In this document: one piece after another, positions 29,596-37,899 of the stretch
Layout of the letters: each line of letters opens with the position of its first letter
Position numbering within the stretch: position 1 is the first letter of the stretch
From: Streptomyces triticagri
GTDB taxonomy: Bacteria; Actinomycetota; Actinomycetes; Streptomycetales; Streptomycetaceae
NCBI RefSeq assembly: GCF_003429565.1
Contig: NZ_QUAK01000025.1
Span: 124,001 to 188,000, forward strand
DNA: 64,000 bases
Direction of reading: 5' to 3'
Notes under the pieces: model-generated
The model's input: only the letters and a program-made list of their open reading frames with translations
Told to the model about the DNA's origin: nothing
The model's database searches: none
Position numbers and translations under genes: made by a program

Positions 29596-30914
29596 CGGTC
29601 GACGCCTCCCATCACGGGGTCGATGGATGCGACGGCGACGATGACGTCGGCGACCTGGCCGCCCTCGCACATCGCCGCCATGGCCTGCAGGTTGGTGAAG
29701 GAGGGGTCGCGGAAGTGCACCCGGTAGGGCCGGGTGCCGCCGTCCGAGGCGACGTGCACGCCGAGCTCGCCCTTGGGCGATTCGACGGCGACGTACGCCT
29801 GTCCCGGCGGGACCCGGAAGCCCTCGGTCACCAGCTTGAAGTGGTGGATCAGGGCCTCCATCGAGGTGCCCATGATGTTCTTGATGTGGTCGAGCGAATT
29901 GCCCAGACCGTCGGGGCCGAGGGCCAGTTGGGCCGGCCAGGCGATCTTCTTGTCGCCGACCATGACCGGGCCCGGCTCCAGCCGGTCGAGGCACTGCTCG
30001 ATGATGTGCAGCGACTGGCGCATCTCCTCCAGGCGGATCAGGAACCGCCCGTAGGAGTCGCAGGTCTCGGCGGTCGGCACCTCGAAGTCGTACGTCTCGT
30101 AGCCGCAGTACGGGTCGGACTTGCGCAGGTCGTGCGGGAGGCCGGTGGACCGGAGCACGGGGCCCGTCGCGCCGAGCGCCATGCAGCCGGCCAGGTCCAG
30201 ATAGCCGACGTCCTGCATGCGGCCCTTGAAGATGGGGTTGCCGGTGGCGAGCTTGTCGTAGTCGTCGAGGTTCTTCCGCATGGTCTTCAGGAACTCGCGG
30301 ACCTTGTCCACGGTCCCGGGCGGCAGGTCCTGGGCGAGTCCGCCGGGCCGGATGTACGCGTGGTTCATCCGCAGGCCGGTGATCAACTCGAAGAGGTCCA
30401 GGACGAGTTCGCGGTCCCGGAAGCCGTAGATCATGATCGTGGTGGCGCCGAGCTCCATGCCGCCGGTGGCCAGGCACACCAGGTGCGAGGAGAGCCTGTT
30501 CAGCTCCATGAGCAGGACCCGGATGATCGTCGCGCGGTCCGGGATCTCGTCCTCGATGCCGAGCAGCCGCTCGACGGCGAGGCAGTACGCCGTCTCGTTG
30601 AAGAACGGCGTCAGGTAATCCATGCGCGTGACGAAGGTGGTGCCCTGCGTCCAGGTCCGGTACTCGAGGTTCTTCTCGATGCCGGTGTGCAGATAGCCGA
30701 TGCCGCAGCGGGCCTCGGTCACCGTCTCGCCGTCGATCTCCAGGATCAGCCGGAGCACCCCGTGCGTGGACGGGTGCTGGGGGCCCATGTTGACGATGAT
30801 GCGCTCGTCGTCGGACTTGACCGCGTTCTCGACGACCTCGTCCCAGTCGCCGCCGGTGACGGTGTAGACGGTGCCCTCGGTGGTCGCCCTCGGGGTTGCG
30901 TGGGGTGTGGTCAC
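29592..30914 (-). CDS. nuoD: NADH-quinone oxidoreductase subunit D
   Basis: 49-kDa-type subunit lining the quinone site, 440 residues. [22 protein letters not shown] at about residue 40 includes the His near the quinone head group, and [21 protein letters not shown] and [20 protein letters not shown] match the family. The fold is that of NiFe-hydrogenase large subunits without the metal ligands. GTG 30914 overlaps the nuoC stop as GTGA. NuoC and NuoD are separate here, unlike the fused form of E. coli. Confidence 0.96.
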   Translation of the reverse strand: MTTPHATPRATTEGTVYTVTGGDWDEVVENAVKSDDERIIVNMGPQHPSTHGVLRLILEIDGETVTEARCGIGYLHTGIEKNLEYRTWTQGTTFVTRMDYLTPFFNETAYCLAVERLLGIEDEIPDRATIIRVLLMELNRLSSHLVCLATGGMELGATTIMIYGFRDRELVLDLFELITGLRMNHAYIRPGGLAQDLPPGTVDKVREFLKTMRKNLDDYDKLATGNPIFKGRMQDVGYLDLAGCMALGATGPVLRSTGLPHDLRKSDPYCGYETYDFEVPTAETCDSYGRFLIRLEEMRQSLHIIEQCLDRLEPGPVMVGDKKIAWPAQLALGPDGLGNSLDHIKNIMGTSMEALIHHFKLVTEGFRVPPGQAYVAVESPKGELGVHVASDGGTRPYRVHFRDPSFTNLQAMAAMCEGGQVADVIVAVASIDPVMGGVDR

Positions 30915-31669
30915 GAGTACGACCTCCGCTGGTCAGGAGCCGGGATCTGGGCGCCCTTGTACTCGACGGCGATGCCGCCGAGGGGGTAGTCCTTGCGCTG
31001 CGGGAAGCCCTGCCAGTCGTCCGGCATCATGATCCGGGTCAGCGCCGGGTGCCCGTCGAAGATCAGCCCGAAGAAGTCGTAGGTCTCGCGCTCGTGCCAG
31101 TCGTTGGTCGGATAGACCTCGACGAGCGAGGGCACGTGCGGATCGCTGTCCGGTGCGGAGACCTCGAGCCGGATCAGCCGGGTGTGGGTGATCGAGCGCA
31201 GGTGGTAGACGGCGTGCAGCTCGCGGCCCTTGTCGTTCGGGTAGTGCACTCCGCTGACCCCGGTGCACAGCTCGAAGCGCAGCGCCGGGTCGTCGCGCAG
31301 GGTCTTCGCCACCCGCACCAGGTGCTCGCGCGCGATGTGGAAGGTGAGCTCGTCGCGGTCGACGATCGTCTTCTCGATGGCGTTCTCGGGGAGCAGGTCC
31401 TGCTCCTCGAGGGCGCCCTCCAGCTCGTCGGCCACCTCGTCGAACCAGCCGCCGTACGGGCGGTTGGCCGGCCCCGGCAGGCGTACGGAGCGGACCAGGC
31501 CGCCGTAGCCGGAGGTGTCGCCGCCGTTGTTGGCGCCGAACATTCCGCGCTGGACGCGGATCTCCTCGCCCTGGTCGCCGCGCTGGCCCGGGAGGTTGTC
31601 CGCGCCGAGGTCCTTCTCCGGGTTCACGCCGTCGTTCGCGCCGTCGTTCGCGCCGTTCTTGTCGGTCAT
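30911..31669 (-). CDS. nuoC: NADH-quinone oxidoreductase subunit C
   Basis: 30-kDa-type subunit bridging NuoD and NuoB, 252 residues. The family signature [38 protein letters not shown] is near the C-terminus. The first 50 residues are hydrophilic and include a short internal repeat (GANDGANDG, from two 12-base units at about 31633-31656), longer than usual. ATG 31669 overlaps the nuoB stop by four bases; its ribosome site (AAGGGG) is modest, consistent with coupling to nuoB. Confidence 0.95.
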   Translation of the reverse strand: MTDKNGANDGANDGVNPEKDLGADNLPGQRGDQGEEIRVQRGMFGANNGGDTSGYGGLVRSVRLPGPANRPYGGWFDEVADELEGALEEQDLLPENAIEKTIVDRDELTFHIAREHLVRVAKTLRDDPALRFELCTGVSGVHYPNDKGRELHAVYHLRSITHTRLIRLEVSAPDSDPHVPSLVEVYPTNDWHERETYDFFGLIFDGHPALTRIMMPDDWQGFPQRKDYPLGGIAVEYKGAQIPAPDQRRSYS

Positions 31670-32220
31670 CGCAGCAGCCCCTTCATCTCGATGGTGGGGA
31701 GTGCCTTGAGGGCCGCCTCCTCCGCCTCGCGGGCCGCTTCCTCGGCATTCACGCCGAGCTTCGAGGTCTGGATCTTCTGGTGCAGCTTGAGAATCGCGTC
31801 CATCAGCATTTCCGGCCGCGGCGGACAACCGGGCAAATAGATGTCGACCGGGATGACATGGTCGACGCCCTGCACAATCGCGTAATTGTTGAACATGCCG
31901 CCGGAAGACGCACAAACCCCCATGGAAATGACCCACTTGGGATTCGGCATCTGGTCATAGACCTGCCGGAGCACGGGCGCCATCTTCTGGCTGACCCGGC
32001 CGGCCACGATCATCAGGTCGGCCTGGCGCGGCGATCCACGGAAGACCTCCATACCGAAGCGGGCGAGGTCGTACCGCCCGGCTCCGGTCGTCATCATCTC
32101 GATCGCACAGCAGGCGAGGCCGAACGTGGCAGGAAAGACGGACGACTTGCGCACCCATCCCGCGGCCTGCTCGACGGTCGTCAGCAGAAACCCGCTCGGC
32201 AGTTTCTCTTCAAGTCCCAT
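31666..32220 (-). CDS. nuoB: NADH-quinone oxidoreductase subunit B
   Basis: Subunit carrying the terminal cluster N2 that reduces the quinone, 184 residues. The ligands are the adjacent Cys pair in [11 protein letters not shown], the Cys in [11 protein letters not shown] and the Cys in PGCPPRPE. Complete and of typical length, with a C-terminal helical tail rich in Glu and Ala. It lies 15 bases downstream of nuoA. Codon use here is slightly less GC-rich than its neighbours (several AAT and TTC-rich stretches). Confidence 0.96.
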   Translation of the reverse strand: MGLEEKLPSGFLLTTVEQAAGWVRKSSVFPATFGLACCAIEMMTTGAGRYDLARFGMEVFRGSPRQADLMIVAGRVSQKMAPVLRQVYDQMPNPKWVISMGVCASSGGMFNNYAIVQGVDHVIPVDIYLPGCPPRPEMLMDAILKLHQKIQTSKLGVNAEEAAREAEEAALKALPTIEMKGLLR

Positions 32221-32235
32221 GGGTGAATCAGCCCC

Positions 32236-32595
32236 TCAGTCCCAGTCCAGGCCGCCGCGCCGCCACACATAGGCGTACGCGACGAAGACGGTGAGCACGA
32301 AGAGCAGCATCTCCACGAGCCCGAAAACCCCGAGCGCGTCAAAGGTGACGGCCCAGGGATAGAGGAAGACGATCTCGATATCGAAAATGATGAAGAGCAT
32401 CGCCGTCAGGTAGTACTTGATGGGGAATCGCCCACCGCCGGCCGGAGTCGGCGTGGGCTCGATACCGCATTCATAGGCTTCGAGCTTCGCCCGGTTGTAC
32501 CGCTTTGGACCGACAAGCGTGGCCATGACCACGGAGAAGATCGCAAAGGCGGCGCCCAGGGCTCCCAGTACGAGGATGGGCGCATACGCGTTCAC
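32236..32595 (-). CDS. nuoA: NADH-quinone oxidoreductase subunit A
   Basis: First gene of the operon: a 119-residue three-helix membrane subunit. KLEAYECGIEPTPTPAGGGRFPIKYYLTAMLFIIFDIEIVFLYPWAV contains the Cys-bearing loop whose position tracks the active/deactive transition, and the helix-2 acidic residues FDIE. Start is GTG 32595 with GGAG upstream. A Rex-type operator and a candidate -10 lie 96-134 bases upstream. Confidence 0.96.
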   Translation of the reverse strand: MNAYAPILVLGALGAAFAIFSVVMATLVGPKRYNRAKLEAYECGIEPTPTPAGGGRFPIKYYLTAMLFIIFDIEIVFLYPWAVTFDALGVFGLVEMLLFVLTVFVAYAYVWRRGGLDWD

Positions 32596-32690
32596 CGCTC
32601 CTCGCTCCTCTCAGTCGACACTGACTGCTTCGGCGGACGGACCTGCGGGCTTTCCCCCGCCCCACGAAGATCGCATCGAAGATCGCATCC

Positions 32691-32708
32691 ATGTGAGGCA
32701 GTTCACAA
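32691..32708. promoter_or_regulatory. Rex (redox repressor) operator candidate upstream of nuoA
   Basis: ATGTGAGGCAGTTCACAA matches the streptomycete Rex consensus TTGTGAAnnnnTTCACAA at every specified position except the first T and the central A (here G). Rex senses the NADH/NAD+ ratio and in S. coelicolor controls cyd and nuo genes. It lies about 96 bases upstream of the nuoA start and just downstream of the likely transcription start, where bound repressor would block elongation or initiation. Confidence 0.72.
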
Positions 32709-32723
32709 GCCCAACTGCCCCGC

Positions 32724-32729
32724 ATCCTA
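32724..32729 (-). promoter_or_regulatory. candidate -10 element of the nuo promoter
   Basis: On the minus strand this reads TAGGAT, close to the HrdB-type TAgnnT -10 element, and would place transcription start near 32717, shortly before the Rex-like site. The -35 region 17-18 bases upstream is poor (TCGCAG), so the assignment is tentative. Confidence 0.4.
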
Positions 32730-32898
32730 TGCCTGCCGGTCTGTGATCTGCGACACGGGGTACGACAACGACTTTGTGATCTCCACCACCTGACGAAGGA
32801 TCATGAAGCCGGATGAGCGGTGATCTTCGTACGCGAAGCTCCGAAGTGATCACCAGTAGTGACATCCGGGTGCGTTACCGCTGGTCGGAGCGGCGCCG

Positions 32899-32959
32899 CC
32901 CTATCAAGTAAGGGGAGCCTTACGCAAATTGGCGCTGGACATCGGCGCTTGATAGAGGG
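32899..32959. repeat. nested inverted repeat in the nuoA-NlpC intergenic region
   Basis: CCCTATCAAG (32899-32908) and CTTGATAGAGGG (32948-32959) form the outer stem. Inside it, overlapping the left arm by one base, is a second perfect inverted repeat GTAAGG-GGAG-CCTTAC (32908-32923). The two could form alternative structures in RNA or protein sites in DNA. The inner element looks like a DmdR/IdeR iron box widened by four bases and so does not fit that consensus. Confidence 0.55.
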
Positions 32960-33484
32960 CCGCGCTCACTCATGAGAGGGAGCGGGCGGGGCAGGGGTGG
33001 ACGGCAGCGGACGGCGACGGGCGACGGATGCGCCGGGGAACGGAGAGGAGCCGGGCCGACAGCGCGCGCCGCGCCCCACCGGTCCGACGGTTCGTCACCT
33101 ATGAATGCACTGCGTCCGGTTTGCCACCCCGGACACCCGGGCACGCGACCGGCAGGGCGACCCCGGGGCGTTCGCAGGGAGATGCCGGATCCCTAATGTC
33201 CGTTCCACAGGCGGCCGTTCCGTGACCCGCGCGTGACCTATGCCACGCCCTCACCGGTGAACGGACCGAGGGCTTGGCCATCGACTCGGGTCGGTGGTAA
33301 GCGGTGGGCAAATAGGGCGTAACGCGGAAAACCCGTGATCATGGCCTTGATCAGCGGTGTCCAAATTGCCCGTTACGGCGTCAATAAAGGCCGACACGCC
33401 CGGGATTCGGCCGGGAATTCAGCAACTGTGGCGCAGCACACGTTTCTTGAAGGGAACCCGCGCGCCCTGATAGCGGTTGTTCCC
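32960..33484. other. gene-free region upstream of the NlpC/P60 gene
   Basis: With 32596-32959 this makes an 889-base stretch without a credible gene between nuoA and the cell-wall hydrolase. Short open frames here have no ribosome sites and poor composition. The part from about 33300 on is less GC-rich (GGTGTCCAAATTGCCCGTTA) and probably holds the promoter and leader of the hydrolase. I looked for the c-di-AMP (ydaO) riboswitch that often precedes such genes in actinobacteria and did not find its conserved segments. Confidence 0.5.
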
Positions 33485-34300
33485 ATGTCCCACACCGCTC
33501 ACATACCCAGCCACCGGAAGCCCCGCCGCAGCGCCTCCAAGGTGGCCCTGCGCGCCGGAGTTGCCGGTGGCGTCCTCAGCACCCTCGCAGTGGCCGGTGC
33601 ATCCGGTTCGGCGAACGCGGCCGAGCCGGTGACCGAGACCGTCGAAATGCCCACGCTCACCACCGAGCTGGCCACCAAGATGGCCGCCACCGCCGACGCC
33701 ACCCAGCAGGTGGCGGACTCCATCCAGCTGCAGGCCGACCAGGACGCCGCAGCCGAGAAGGCCGCCAAGGAAGCCAAGAAGGCCAAGGCCGAGGCCGAGC
33801 GCAAGGCGGAGGCCAAGAAGAAGGCCGCCGCCGAGCGCGCCGAGAAGGCCCGCGAGGCCCGCGCCGAGCGCTCCGCCGACCGCGCGACCCTCAGCACCCA
33901 GAGCACCTCCGGCTCGTCCGCCCAGGCCTCCGCCTCCACCCCGAGCGGCAGCGTCGGCGCCGTCGTCGGCTTCATGAAGGCGCAGCTCGGCGACGCCTAC
34001 GTGATGGGCGCCTCGGGCCCCGACGCGTGGGACTGCTCCAGCCTGGTGCAGGCCGCGTACAAGCAGGCCGGCATCGACCTGCCGCGCGTCTCGCAGGACC
34101 AGTCGACCGTCGGCACCGAGGTCGGCACGTCCAACCTCCAGGTCGGCGACATCCTGTACTGGGGCGGCAAGGGCTCCGCGTACCACACCGGTGTGTACAT
34201 CGGTGACGGCCAGTACCTGGACGCCGCGAACCCGAGCAAGGGCGTCGTCATCCAGGACCTGTCCGGCTACCCGGCCTCCGGCGCGGTCCGCGTCCTGTGA
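33485..34300 (+). CDS. secreted NlpC/P60 cell-wall endopeptidase
   Basis: A 271-residue exported hydrolase. The order is a twin-Arg-free signal peptide (basic HRKPRRSASK, then a hydrophobic core, cleavage near SANAA-EP at about residue 40), a long Lys/Glu/Ala coiled coil (residues 70-130), a Ser/Thr linker and an NlpC/P60 domain from about residue 155. Catalytic Cys is in DAWDCSSLVQAAYKQAGI; the His is in YHTGVYIGDGQYLDA. It would cleave stem-peptide bonds in peptidoglycan. Start ATG 33485 lacks a clear ribosome site; GTG 33428 would add 19 residues. A strong terminator follows. Confidence 0.9.
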   Translation: MSHTAHIPSHRKPRRSASKVALRAGVAGGVLSTLAVAGASGSANAAEPVTETVEMPTLTTELATKMAATADATQQVADSIQLQADQDAAAEKAAKEAKKAKAEAERKAEAKKKAAAERAEKAREARAERSADRATLSTQSTSGSSAQASASTPSGSVGAVVGFMKAQLGDAYVMGASGPDAWDCSSLVQAAYKQAGIDLPRVSQDQSTVGTEVGTSNLQVGDILYWGGKGSAYHTGVYIGDGQYLDAANPSKGVVIQDLSGYPASGAVRVL

Positions 34301-34346
34301 CCGGCTTCCGCGTCCGCTGACGCGAACGGCCGTACGGCATCACCGA

Positions 34347-34382
34347 GGGCCCGGGGACCTACCTGATCAGGTCCCCGGGCCC
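34347..34382. terminator. strong bidirectional terminator
   Basis: GGGCCCGGGGACCT and AGGTCCCCGGGCCC form a perfect 14-bp stem around the 8-base loop ACCTGATC. It lies between the stops of the convergent NlpC/P60 gene and the membrane-protein gene at 34393 and can serve both. Confidence 0.88.
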
Positions 34383-34392
34383 CGATGCGTTC

Positions 34393-34809
34393 TCACGGCG
34401 TCCGTGGGCCGGCCTGCGGGTCGACGAGTACGCCGCGCAGCCGCCGCGGGCCGAAGACCGCACCCGCGGCGAGTACGGCGGCCGGCGCCAGGATCAGCGC
34501 CATGCCCGCCGCCCAAGTCGTCCTGCGGCGGTCGCACTTGGACTCGACGCGGTCCTGCACGATCCAGTGCGGCTCGCCCCGGTCAGGCTTCGGCAGCTCA
34601 CCGCCGGTGACGTCGAAGCTGTACGAGCGCGAGCCGCCGTCCTCACTGATCTTCCGGCTCGACCATCCCGCGTCCGCCACGGAGCTGCAGCTGACCTCCG
34701 CGTCGTTGCCGTAGAAGGTGAGCGTCGGCGACATCAGGAAGAGACACAACGCCCAGATCGCCAACAAACCCGCCAGTACGCCGCATACAACCCGTCCCCG
34801 TTTCGTCAT
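34393..34809 (-). CDS. small two-helix membrane protein, unknown function
   Basis: A 138-residue protein with a hydrophobic segment at residues 8-30 (VVCGVLAGLLAIWALCLFLM), an external loop of about 65 residues with three Cys, and a second helix near residues 98-120 (TWAAGMALILAPAAVLAAGAVF). The loop carries SSVADAGWSSRKISEDGGSRSYSFDV. No family recognised. It is followed downstream by the shared terminator and lies next to another small membrane protein in the same orientation. Confidence 0.65.
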   Translation of the reverse strand: MTKRGRVVCGVLAGLLAIWALCLFLMSPTLTFYGNDAEVSCSSVADAGWSSRKISEDGGSRSYSFDVTGGELPKPDRGEPHWIVQDRVESKCDRRRTTWAAGMALILAPAAVLAAGAVFGPRRLRGVLVDPQAGPRTP

Positions 34810-34865
34810 GCCGGGACGCTATCGCCCGTCGGCGACGGCCGGGTCGAGCTTCTGTCACGGGTCGG

Positions 34866-35117
34866 TCAGGGGCCTGCGGGCGGATGCGAGTCCGGGTCCG
34901 GGTGCCAGGCGCGGCTGCAGGCCTTGCACTCCAGCATCCCGTTGAGCCGGTTGTCGGACACGATCGTCCGGGTCCTGCCGCTGCCGCACCCGGGGCACCG
35001 GCCCCGCGCCCGATTCCACCGCTCGAGGCCGGCGGGCCGCCAGGAGTCGAGACGCGCGAGCAACCACACGACTCCGGCCACCACGACCAGACACACCACG
35101 CCTACGAACACTGCCAC
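34866..35117 (-). CDS. small membrane-anchored zinc-ribbon protein
   Basis: An 83-residue protein. An N-terminal helix (VFVGVVCLVVVAGVVWLLA) is followed by a cytosolic Cys4 ribbon: CPGCGSG with CKAC 25 residues later (LECKACSRAWHP). The rubredoxin-like knuckles imply zinc binding. Start GTG 35117 has GGGAAG upstream. Function unknown; such small anchored ribbons occur widely in streptomycetes. Confidence 0.62.
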   Translation of the reverse strand: MAVFVGVVCLVVVAGVVWLLARLDSWRPAGLERWNRARGRCPGCGSGRTRTIVSDNRLNGMLECKACSRAWHPDPDSHPPAGP

Positions 35118-35176
35118 GCTTCCCTCACCCTCGGCCTCGGCCCGACCGGGTCACCGGCCGTCTGAGGCCGCCCACG

Positions 35177-35668
35177 CTACGTTCCGCCGCCGTACGAAGG
35201 CCCGGCGAGGTCCAGTTCGGCCCATGCGGTCTTCAGGGGCGCGGGGCCCGCGGTCACGCCCCAGCGGTCGGCGAGGGCCTCGACGAGGACCAGTCCGCGC
35301 CCCGACTCGGCGTCCGGCGCCGGGGCCCGGGGCGGCGCGGGAACGCGTTCGTGCCGTGCGTCGGCGACCTCGATACGGAGGGTCGCGGGGCCGGCCCGCA
35401 GCACCAGCCGGAAGTCCCGGCCTCGGACGCGCCCGTGGGTGGCGGCATTGGCGGCGAGCTCGGCCACGATCTGCCGCGCGGGGTCCAAGGGCCAGCCCCA
35501 GGCGCGGAGTTGCTCGCCCGCGAGCAGCCGCGCGAGGCGGGCGCCGCGTGGGGTGGAGGACAGCTGTACGTAGAAGTGCAAGCGCCCGAGCGACGGGTCG
35601 GGGAGTTCGGCGGTTTCCGGATTCACGGGCTCAGCCTGATCCGCCCCGCCTACGCTCCACAGTGACAC
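35177..35668 (-). CDS. ATP-binding protein of the anti-sigma-factor kinase type (HATPase_c)
   Basis: A 163-residue GHKL-fold ATPase related to SpoIIAB/RsbW. The N box is QIVAELAANAATHG at about residues 66-79, a G1-like segment is EVADARHERVP, and the G2 box is SGRGLVLVEALADRWG at about residues 121-136. Streptomyces genomes carry dozens of these beside an XRE regulator and a DUF397 protein, the exact arrangement here: it is divergent from the XRE gene at 35797. Proposed roles include control of development or antibiotic genes; its partner cannot be deduced beyond this neighbourhood. Confidence 0.85.
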   Translation of the reverse strand: MSLWSVGGADQAEPVNPETAELPDPSLGRLHFYVQLSSTPRGARLARLLAGEQLRAWGWPLDPARQIVAELAANAATHGRVRGRDFRLVLRAGPATLRIEVADARHERVPAPPRAPAPDAESGRGLVLVEALADRWGVTAGPAPLKTAWAELDLAGPSYGGGT

Positions 35669-35705
35669 TCCGCTTGCGTACGGTGACTGTCCGGGCTCTG
35701 TCCAG

Positions 35706-35717
35706 GCCTGTACAGGC
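35706..35717. promoter_or_regulatory. palindrome between divergent HATPase and XRE genes
   Basis: GCCTGTACAGGC is a perfect 12-bp palindrome in the 128-base gap between the two divergent genes, flanked by repeated CTGTCC motifs. It is a natural candidate operator for the adjacent XRE protein; no binding evidence. Confidence 0.42.
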
Positions 35718-35796
35718 TGTCCAACCAGCCGCCCGGGTAAGGACGTCGGCGGTGCACGGCGGGGAGTTCGGCGCGGCGGCGGAAGGTACGGGCGGG

Positions 35797-36672
35797 ATGG
35801 ACAAGCGCGTTGATGTGGTGGAAGTACGGGACGAGCCCGAGGAGCCGGGCTGGGAGGTGGACCCCGAGGACGAACAGGGCGTGGCCCTGGTCACCTTCGT
35901 AGGACGCCAGTTGCGTGCGCGGCGCGAGGCGTCCGGGCTACGGGCCGCGGAGTTCGCCACGGCGATGGGCTACGGCGAGGGCCTCGTCTACAAGGTCGAG
36001 TCGGGCAAGCGGATCCCGCGCCCGGAGTACCTGGAGAAGGCGGACGAGGTCCTGGGAGCGGGCGGCGCGGTGGCGGCGATGAAGGACGACGTCGCGGAGG
36101 CGCGGTATCCGAAGAAGGTGCGGGATCTGGCGGACATGGAGGCGCGGGCCGTTGAGATCGGTGCGTACGTGGCGCACGGTCTGCACGGACTGCTCCAGAC
36201 CGAGGGGCATGCCCGCGCGCTGTTCGAGGCGCGGCGGCCGGCCTACGCGCAGGGCGAGGTGGAGCGCATGACCGCGGCCCGGACGGCACGGCAGTCGATC
36301 TTCGACCGACTCCCGGGACCGACTCTGAGCTTCGTCCAGGAGGAGTCCGCTCTACGTCGCCCCATCGGGGGCACAATGGAGTGGCGGCAACAGCTCGAAC
36401 GTCTCGTGCAGATCGGGCAGTTGCGCAACGTCACGCTCCAGGTGATGCCTACGTACCGCGAGGCTCATCCGGGGATGGACGGGAAGATCGAGCTGCTGAA
36501 GTTCCAGGACGGCACGGCGGTTGGACGTTCCGAGGGAGCCTTCAACGGCCGCCCCGTGACAGATCCCAAGCAGCTGCGGATCCTTGAGATGCGGTATGGC
36601 ATCATCCGGGCCGAGGCACTCGCCCCAGGGGAGACACTGGCCTTCATCGAGCAACTGCTGGGAGAAACATGA
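35797..36672 (+). CDS. XRE-type helix-turn-helix regulator with DUF5753 domain
   Basis: A 291-residue DNA-binding protein. An acidic N-terminus precedes an XRE helix-turn-helix at about residues 35-90 (FVGRQLRARREASGLRAAEFATAMGYGEGLVYKVESGKRIP). A C-terminal DUF5753 domain runs from about residue 115 (AVEIGAYVAHGLHGLLQTEGHARALF through LRILEMRYGIIRAEAL). This pairing, with a DUF397 gene overlapping its stop by four bases, is the standard Streptomyces module typified by BldB/WhiJ-associated proteins. The ATG at 35797 starts the conserved part; the long upstream open frame is non-coding. Confidence 0.9.
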   Translation: MDKRVDVVEVRDEPEEPGWEVDPEDEQGVALVTFVGRQLRARREASGLRAAEFATAMGYGEGLVYKVESGKRIPRPEYLEKADEVLGAGGAVAAMKDDVAEARYPKKVRDLADMEARAVEIGAYVAHGLHGLLQTEGHARALFEARRPAYAQGEVERMTAARTARQSIFDRLPGPTLSFVQEESALRRPIGGTMEWRQQLERLVQIGQLRNVTLQVMPTYREAHPGMDGKIELLKFQDGTAVGRSEGAFNGRPVTDPKQLRILEMRYGIIRAEALAPGETLAFIEQLLGET

Positions 36673-36884
36673 TTCGCGAGACCTCCGCCGGGGACTCTTC
36701 CGAACTGTCCTGGGCAAAGAGCAGCTACAGCAGCGACGGGAACGAGGGCGACTGCGTCGAGGTCGCCCGCACCCCGGACACGGTCCACATCCGCGACTCC
36801 AAGAACGCCGTGGGCCCCCACCTCACCGTGACCCCCACGACCTGGTCGGCCTTCATCACCCACGCCCACACCCACGAAGGCTGA
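36669..36884 (+). CDS. DUF397 domain protein
   Basis: A 71-residue protein consisting of one DUF397 domain: LSWAKSSYSSDGNEGDCVEVAR, then VHIRDSKNAVGPHLTVTPTTWSAFI. It overlaps the XRE stop as ATGA, so equal expression is expected. DUF397 proteins are thought to act with the adjacent XRE regulator, with an antitoxin-like or co-regulator role proposed for the WhiJ system. Full length for the family. Confidence 0.9.
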   Translation: MIRETSAGDSSELSWAKSSYSSDGNEGDCVEVARTPDTVHIRDSKNAVGPHLTVTPTTWSAFITHAHTHEG

Positions 36885-36892
36885 ACCCCACG

Positions 36893-37240
36893 ATGTTCGG
36901 TACGAGCAAAGCCGCCCCGTCCCTGACCGTACTGCGGGACGTGGACGAGATGGCGGCGGCGATCCAACAGGCCCTGGCCGACGCCTCCCCCGAGGACCGC
37001 CCGGGGCTCAAGCGAGCCGCGGAACTGCTCGCCGCAGAACAACAGTTGACCGAGGCCGAGGTCCGCACGCGGTGGGTGCGCCGCACCCTCTCCGAGGCCG
37101 GCGTCGACCCCGAGGCCGACCACGTCGCCGCGGTGAAGGCCCTCCGCCAGGCCACCCCGAACGGCCTCCGCCTCCTCGACGCCCACACCCTCGTCAAGGA
37201 AGCGGCCGCCGCCGTATCACCGCATTCGCCCCGCCCTTGA
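36893..37240 (+). CDS. conserved hypothetical protein, third gene of the XRE/DUF397 cluster
   Basis: A 115-residue, mostly alpha-helical, soluble protein starting 8 bases after the DUF397 stop. It contains a charged helical segment (PGLKRAAELLAAEQQLTEAEVRTRWVRRTLSEAG) and no Cys or membrane segment. No recognised domain. Spacing implies cotranscription with the XRE and DUF397 genes, so it may be part of the same module. No strong ribosome site is seen, which suggests translational coupling. Confidence 0.6.
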   Translation: MFGTSKAAPSLTVLRDVDEMAAAIQQALADASPEDRPGLKRAAELLAAEQQLTEAEVRTRWVRRTLSEAGVDPEADHVAAVKALRQATPNGLRLLDAHTLVKEAAAAVSPHSPRP

Positions 37241-37272
37241 CGTAAGCACCAGGCGTAGCTCGAACATGGGGC

Positions 37273-37857
37273 ATGATCCGCGATCTGTCGATGCCGCCAG
37301 TCATTCCCTCGGGTCGCATCGGCGACTCCCCCCAGCCTGTGGTGCCCGCCGCCGACGGGCTGTTCCTGCGTCCGTGGGAGGCGGCCGACGCACCGGTCTT
37401 CCTCGCGGCGTACCAGGACGACGCCATCCGTCGCTGGCACACACGCCGTCCGTCGAACGAGGCCCGCGTCCTGGAGTGGTTCAGTGCCTACCGCCGGGAC
37501 TGGGCGGCCGAGCGGGGCGGCCATTGGGCCGTCGTCGCCGGAGACGGTGCGGTCCTCGGCCGGACAGCACTGCGCGGCTGGGACTTCGGCGACGGCGCTG
37601 CCGAGCTCGCCTACTGGGTACTTCCCGCGGCCCGCGGCGCGGGGGTGGCGACCCGCGCTGTCGAGGCGCTCACGGTCTGGGCCATGGAAGAGATCGGCTT
37701 CCACCGCCTGCACCTGGACCACTCGACGCTCAACTCCGCGTCCTGCAGGGTGGCCACCAAATCCGGCTACCTGCTGGAAGGCACCAAGCGCAGCGCCGCG
37801 GTGCACGACGACGGCCGGCACGACATGCACCTGCACGCGCGCACCCGCGAGTCCTGA
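37273..37857 (+). CDS. GNAT family N-acetyltransferase
   Basis: A 194-residue acetyltransferase of the RimJ/RimL type. FLRPWEAADAPVFLAAYQDDAIRRW opens the domain at about residue 31. The acetyl-CoA loop is in LPAARGAGVATRAVEALTVWAMEEIG, where GAGVAT replaces the usual QxxGxG/A. LHLDHSTLNSASCRVATKSGYLLEGTKR is the typical Asn-containing C-terminal block. Substrate unknown: such enzymes acetylate protein N-termini, amino acids or antibiotics. It starts 33 bases after the previous gene. Confidence 0.85.
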   Translation: MIRDLSMPPVIPSGRIGDSPQPVVPAADGLFLRPWEAADAPVFLAAYQDDAIRRWHTRRPSNEARVLEWFSAYRRDWAAERGGHWAVVAGDGAVLGRTALRGWDFGDGAAELAYWVLPAARGAGVATRAVEALTVWAMEEIGFHRLHLDHSTLNSASCRVATKSGYLLEGTKRSAAVHDDGRHDMHLHARTRES

Positions 37858-37899
37858 GTCCGCCGCGTCACTGCCGGCGCGGACGCCCTCCGGCGCCCG

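Noticed and set aside
32908-32923. DmdR/IdeR iron box (GTAAGGGGAGCCTTAC)
   Set aside because: The half-sites resemble an iron box, but the centre is four bases too long and the flanking TTAG/CTAA are absent.
33000-33484. c-di-AMP (ydaO) riboswitch before the NlpC/P60 gene
   Set aside because: This class often precedes such genes in actinobacteria, but I could not find its paired conserved GGGGA/ACC and GGGGTGAATC segments.
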